64,000 bases of DNA, taken from the NCBI GenBank assembly GCA_009599575.1, contig VWND01000069.1, forward strand, positions 62,001 through 126,000, written 5' to 3'. This document shows positions 59,003 to 64,000 of this stretch, one piece after another (within the stretch, counting starts at the first letter, position 1; each line of letters begins with the position of its first letter). The notes under the pieces were generated by a model. The model was given only the letters and a program-made list of their open reading frames with translations. It was not told the origin of the DNA and ran no database searches. Both the position numbers and the translations under genes were made by a program. This DNA comes from Blumeriella jaapii (Eukaryota; Ascomycota; Leotiomycetes; Helotiales; Drepanopezizaceae).

Positions 59003-62000
59003 TCAAAGATCCGGATAAGTTCTCAAGAATTTTTCGTACTCCCTGTACGCCTTGACCGTAACCCAGGCATCTGGTCCATATCCCTTGGAAAATCCCGAGC
59101 AAGTCTCTCTCCACAGTTTCTTCGCATGGACGTGATTGGCTGGGCTCGAAGCACGCAGAGTATCAGCATATCGCCCCTTACTTTTCAGCGTTTCCGCGTG
59201 CAAGTCGCCCAAGGTTCGTTGGTATGTCTTGTAGATCTGGCGGTACAGATCCTCCGTCTCTCGGGTTGACGAACCGCCTCGTTCGGTTTTGAGCAGAGCG
59301 AGGTGCGTTGCACATTGCAGCGTGTTCTGATGCTCTGGACCGAAGATCCAGGAGAGACCCTCAAGAGCTTGCTTGTGCAGAGTTTCGATGACGTCGAGAA
59401 TCTGCTCGCGTTCGGATGAGTATCGATGGAGTTGAACACGCATTATCTCGCCTTTCCAAGTCAAACTCATCAAAGTGTCGGGGTGATCATCCCCGAGGAT
59501 TGTTTTCCGTGCTGTGAGTGCGAGATCGATCTTCTCCAGCGCAAGCGGGTGCTGCTTGAGGCCGGACAGTATGATAGCCCGCTGGTGCAGACTGGCGAGT
59601 TGGTCTGGATGGAAGTCGCTGCCAGTCAGAGTCCCGCTTGTCAAGATCGCAGTCCGTTCTTTGAGGACGCGCTCGCTCAGAGCATCCGCGGCTTTGCACC
59701 CATCTCTGAGACGGAGGACTTCGGCAAGCTGGTGTTGACTTGATAGTGTATCTGGGTGTGTCGTGGGTTCGAGCCATGGACCACGCTCTCTCTTTGCCAG
59801 CACAATGCGATTGGTCTGCTCAGCAACCTCGTAATGACCACAGCCAAGGGAAACCAAGGCGAGCTCGCTTCTACAAGAGAGTACAAGCGGGTGGGAAGTT
59901 GATAGAACGGCGCTGAGACGCTCAAGACAAACACGAAGCAAGTTCTCGGCTTCCTCAAAGTCATTCATGGAGATCTGCAGAGTGCCGAGTTAGAATGTTG
60001 TCAGAAGTGATTTCTGTGCACTGTCGTTGCTTGCTGGAGGGATGAGGGATACTCACTGCGCTACTTCGAAGTATGCTCGCCTTTACGGCCCTGGAATGTA
60101 CCGTGTCAGGATGGTCGGTCCCAAGGATCGTTTCCCTTCCAGATATTGCTCCTTGGATGTATTGAAGAGCCTCGTCATACTTTCCTTCCCGTTTCAAAAT
60201 TTCGGCCAGATTATGGCAACTACTGAGAGTGTCTGGATAAGAGCTACCTAGGCTTGCCCTCCGCTCTGCCAGCGCCTTTTGACACTGGACAAATGCGTCT
60301 TGATATCGACCCTTGTGCATCAGAACGACCCCCAGATCGTCCATGGACAGCGAAACGGAAGTCTCCGCCTCGTCCGACGCTTGTACAGTCTGCAAGACCT
60401 GTCTGCTCAGCTCAATCGCCGAGTCGTACTGACTTGCACCGTCTGCAGTATCTAGTTTTGCTTGCATTCGCTTCTTCCAAAGCCGTGCAGGGCCCGATTC
60501 CGGAGTAGTCCTCTGAAGCACTTCATGCATTTCTCGGTACTTTGCGAGAGAGTGGAGAAGATCGACATGCCCCTGGATGATGGCAAGTTGCTCTGGCGGA
60601 GTAGGTTCAGGCAGCACACTTTGAGCATGTTCTGTCATCTTCAAAGCTTCGTAGTACATACCTTTGCGCTTGAGGAAGGTGGACTCTCGATGATAGATTG
60701 TAGCCACGGCGACTTTCAATGCATTGCTATGCAGCTTGTAGCCTCCAGTAAGATGAGCGAAGCACTGCTTCCACCAAGCCCTGTTATCCTGTGTTGAGTC
60801 CGGATATTCCCTGGAAAACGAGAGGACGATATCATCGTACCATTTTCCCTCCTCGGAAACGTCATCTTCGGTTCTTTCAGTGTTGTTACTTCCCAGGTAG
60901 TTCCGAATCGCAAGATATACCAGTGGATGAAATGTATAAGTCTGGTGTACGGGATCTTCGATGATGATGAAGTGTCCCCTGAGCAGGACCAAGACGATTA
61001 CCATATCGAGAGGATCATCCGATGAGAAAACCTTCCACGGCACGGAAGACCCACCGAGATAATAGAGTTGATAGAGGAACCGGGTAAATCTGGGATACCT
61101 CTTTCGGTATTTTCGAATGTCGAAAATGCCTTTGCCGATGATTGAGTGGCCACGGTCTGGTGATGACACGGGATCCAGCGTTCCCAAAAGGCGCAGCTTG
61201 AAGTGGTCGGCGCGCTTGTAGAGGTCGAGGAACTGCGACACCTTCATGCCGGTCCGGCTTGTGACCTCAGCAACCTGAATGATGGCTCGTGGTAGATAAG
61301 CCATCAGAGCAACGACTTCCTGAATCTGGATCTCGCTTGCTGAGAAGGTCTCGGGGCTGAGGTGATTATGGAACAGAACAAGTGACGCATCTGCATCCAA
61401 TTCACCGACCTCGCACATGCCGCGAGAGCCGGTCAGCTCTCCAGCATTTTGGACGCTTCTCGTCACCAGAATGATCGTGCCCTTGAACGATTGCAACTCA
61501 TCGATGAGTCTTGGGTTGGCTTTGCCATTCTGCAGGCGGTCGAAATCGTCCGCTGCGTCTATTACCAACATGGTATCCGGGCTCCAGTCGAGTTTGATCC
61601 ATTCATCCAATTGCATACCTGGCGCAGCATCAGATGAAGTTCCATCACCTGTTCTGAGATCATCGGGCCCAAACCAGAAGATTGGCGTTGCAGGCGAAAC
61701 GTGATGGACTCTGTATACAAATTCTATGGCAAGCTCTGTTTTACTAGCAAAAGGTCAGTATCAAACGAAAAAAGGGTATCGGAACGTACTTACCCGATGC
61801 CTCCCAAGCCAACAATCGCAATGCGAGCTTGTGATGTCTTGCCTGGGTTCCACATCCCGAACAACTGGCTAAGTGCTGGGATACGGCCAACAAATTCTGG
61901 GTTACGTGAATGGGGGACTTGAAATATAGGTGGCGTTGATGTGCCAGATGGCTGCGGCACTCGAGGATGATTTTCCTCGAGACTGTCTACCTCCTTCTCA

Positions 62001-62251
62001 GCCAAGACTTCAGTGCGACCCACGAGCTTCTTCGTTGCAGCATCTAACGACGCCAGGAGAATGTGGGAAATCGCATCGGAAAGCTGTTCTTGGCTCATTG
62101 CCGGGCTTCTTGAATCTGCCAGAGCCTCTGGGGGTATATCGACCGTGTTTGGCGTTGGTTCGGCTGCTGAGGAGTCGACAGAGATATCTGCCTCTAGTGT
62201 GGTGGAATTTGCTAGCTCGGCCGTGGTTTCGTCGGCGTTCTTGCTGGCCAT
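59003..62251 (-). CDS. NB-ARC/TPR STAND protein (fungal NLR-like)
   Basis: A signal-transducing ATPase of the STAND/NLR type. Residues 1-130 (MASKNADETTAELANST ...) are Ser/Thr/Glu-rich with one helix and match no domain I know. The linker FVGRIPALSQLFGMW leads to the P-loop IVGLGGIGKTELAIEFVY; an intron (about 61745-61796) falls inside the P-loop codon for the last Gly. Walker B-like DTMLVIDAADD, the sensor TIILVTRS and the GLPLAI-type MAYLPRAIIQVAEV follow. A winged-helix-like region (DLYKRADHFKLRLLG ... FHPLVYLAIRNYL) precedes about ten TPR units of the kinesin-light-chain kind, with repeated LG..HPDTL.S (GSSYPDTLSSCHNLAEIL, GTDHPDTVHSRA, GDDHPDTLMSLTW). A further intron joins LRSSA to ISMNDFEEAENLL near 59965-60055. 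About 1,010 residues, ending FLRTYPDL. Such proteins act in non-self recognition in fungi; the role here is inferred. Confidence 0.85.
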
Positions 62252-64000
62252 TGTGAATTATTGCTTGAAGCTGAAAGTAGATACATTTTGCAAAAGGCGC
62301 GACAGCACAGTATATGAACCAGATTGAAAGCCAACTGCGTCGGCCACGCAGGCAGGCAAAGAAGAGATCCGCCACTTCGAGCCCAACGTGCAAACCTGAG
62401 TCGAACTGCTTCTCGTGCGCACATCAACAACCGATAACATTCAAGAGGGACTACGCGAGATTGGTCAGAGAGAAACATTGTTTGCTTTGGACTCGAGCAA
62501 GCAGCGTGGCCGACTAGCTTGGGAGAGACACGGAAGCGATTCCAGCAACGTGCGTGAAGGTGTTTCGATGCTGGGCTCAGAGCTGCATCACCACGGCCAG
62601 ACGAGGCTACCTGCCAGAAAATTGATATCAAATCGCTTGTTTGCGCGCCGGGCGGGAGTGTGGTGCAGATGAGTTGTCAGGGTTGTTGTTGACATTGGGC
62701 ATCGACGACGAAAGGGGGGAGGACGCGATCACTTGACGCCTGATCGGGTGCGATACCACGTAGCATAGCTACCTCTACACGACATCCATATGGCCTGACA
62801 TCGAGAGATACTCTTGACACTATCAGCCATTTGCTTCTTCATGAATTCACAATCTGGTTTTTGAACCGAGTCTTGTTGCTGATTCTGATATCACGTGTCA
62901 CATGCCAAGAGACTTGTGGCCTCGGTGCCAGTATCCGACCGTCGTGACAATCGATTTAAGCGAACAACAACAACAACAACAACCTGCCAAGATGCACGTT
63001 GTCGGCTGCTGCTATAACAGGTCACCTTGCTGGAATCGACTTGAGTGGGATTGCCAGGTGCATGGTAGTTGAGGACTCTCATGTCCAGCGTGCTACCTCT
63101 GTAGCCGGGATCCTTGACCGTGAGCACGGCGCACTTCTCGCCGATGAAGAGGGCAGTGGAGTCTGCTTGTTGCCTTGTGACTATCTCGGCTATCTAAAAT
63201 AGTGAGAGTGGAGGACGTAAAAGTGTTACAACCCACGTTAACAGAGCAGATGGAAAGGTCATCGACGTTGAGGTTCTTAACGCCGTAGACGTTGAAGCGC
63301 TAATCTAGGACGCCGTGTTTGACGATGCGGTCGCCCTCCCTCGGAGCCGTCGAACGCGCCTATGTCATCATCGTCAGTTGACAGATTCGCCCAGAGAGGG
63401 CCAGTGTAGGGTCACTTCCAGCGCTATTAACGAAGGACAATTGTGTCCAAAGCCCGTTGAGCAGCACGATTGCCTTGGATGCGCAAGCTTGAAGCAGGGA
63501 AAGAAATTACCCTCCACCTTAATACGAGTTTCGGGAGGTTCAGTTGCTGCAAACTAACTTGGCATTTGGAGCTTGACGCGAAGATCAAAGTGAGGTCTTG
63601 TAGGGGGAACGGAGGGTACTGTAGGCAGTAGGAGGATTAAGATAAAAGCCACTTGCTCACCCCACAGATCACCCCGCAACGATCGAAAAAGTTTTAGCCA
63701 ATTTGTAGATATAGCTGGTGGCGACGGTACAAGAGTTGCGGCGCAAAACAAAAACGTATTACGGAGACCAGACAGAGACATCGACCAAGCTACTTGCTTT
63801 TCTTGCAGCAAAGAAGCTTCCATCAGTGAAGAGTACCTAAAGACCTTGATGACTTGATGACTAGAGCGATTGAACGGAACGCAATCCATCTATCTCATAG
63901 GAGGAACGCAAGTTTTCTTCTTGGGCAGCACACGCCATGATACCGAAGTGAATCGTCGGTCATCCGGAGATGACGCGCCTCCCTTCGCCACCTGAAGCCT
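62252..64000. other. right-end region, no gene recognised
   Basis: 1.75 kb to the window edge. It has a CAA run (62967-62981) and short frames on both strands without recognisable domains. The first few hundred bases should be the promoter of the NLR-like gene. Confidence 0.5.

Overview
The window looks like nuclear DNA of a filamentous ascomycete (Pezizomycotina; Dothideomycetes is my best guess, not proven). Genes are on both strands and interrupted by 42-140 nt introns with GT...AG ends and CTGAC-like branch points 8-15 nt before the acceptor. The families present are fungal (Dsc1/Tul1 E3 ligase, S28 peptidase, FEX fluoride exporter, ERp38-type PDI, Sec2-like GEF, NB-ARC/TPR protein). No rRNA, tRNA, CRISPR array, prophage or intact transposon was recognised.

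Layout. 1-311: 3' end of a GPI mannosyltransferase 2 (PIG-V/Gpi18) gene. 1.3-4.4 kb: a YTH-domain m6A reader with RS/RG-rich middle. 5.3-7.3 kb: two unrecognised minus-strand genes. 7.3-9.1 kb: non-coding, with a diverged ~380-bp tandem duplication and long G/C runs. 9.1-13.7 kb: a cytochrome P450 and an MFS transporter, divergently arranged. 14.4-17.2 kb: Dpb11/Rad4/TopBP1 checkpoint gene. 17.2-20.5 kb: gene-poor. 20.5-23.4 kb: arrestin-like adaptor with a PPxY motif. 24.8-27.2 kb: Ase1/MAP65, divergent from CSN5 (27.8-29.0 kb). 29.5-31.5 kb: mitochondrial glutamyl-tRNA synthetase, divergent from a farnesylated Ydj1-type DnaJ (31.9-33.3 kb). 33.3-35.0 kb: an island of simple repeats. 35.0-38.4 kb: Sec2-like GEF, an unresolved hydrophobic ORF and an orphan gene. 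39.7-40.4 kb: ribosomal protein L32. 41.4-44.3 kb: uracil phosphoribosyltransferase divergent from the fluoride exporter. 45.1-46.9 kb: secreted S28 serine peptidase. 47.8-49.1 kb: conserved fungal gene of unknown role. 49.2-51.8 kb: Dsc1/Tul1, divergent from an HSBP1-like gene (52.1-52.5 kb). 52.7-53.9 kb: PDI. 55.3-58 kb: two small orphan genes. 59.0-62.3 kb: NB-ARC/TPR (NLR-like) gene. 62.3-64 kb: nothing recognised.

Most of the content is core housekeeping: replication checkpoint, spindle midzone, COP9 signalosome, mitochondrial and cytosolic translation, ER folding, Golgi ubiquitination and pyrimidine salvage. The accessory part is the P450/MFS pair, the NLR-like gene, the small orphan genes and the repeat islands.

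Three things deserve attention. First, at least three otherwise conserved genes (including the probably essential Dpb11) are put out of frame by single-base differences in short C/G runs, which points to sequence error more than to gene death. Second, a GTACTGTAC/GTACAGTAC-type motif recurs at about fifteen intergenic places. Third, the YTH gene has a long intron with two phase-compatible donors whose retention would remove the YTH domain. I found no clear new multi-gene system; the NLR-like gene with an unrecognised N-terminal region and the unresolved hydrophobic ORF beside the Sec2-like gene are the best places to look.
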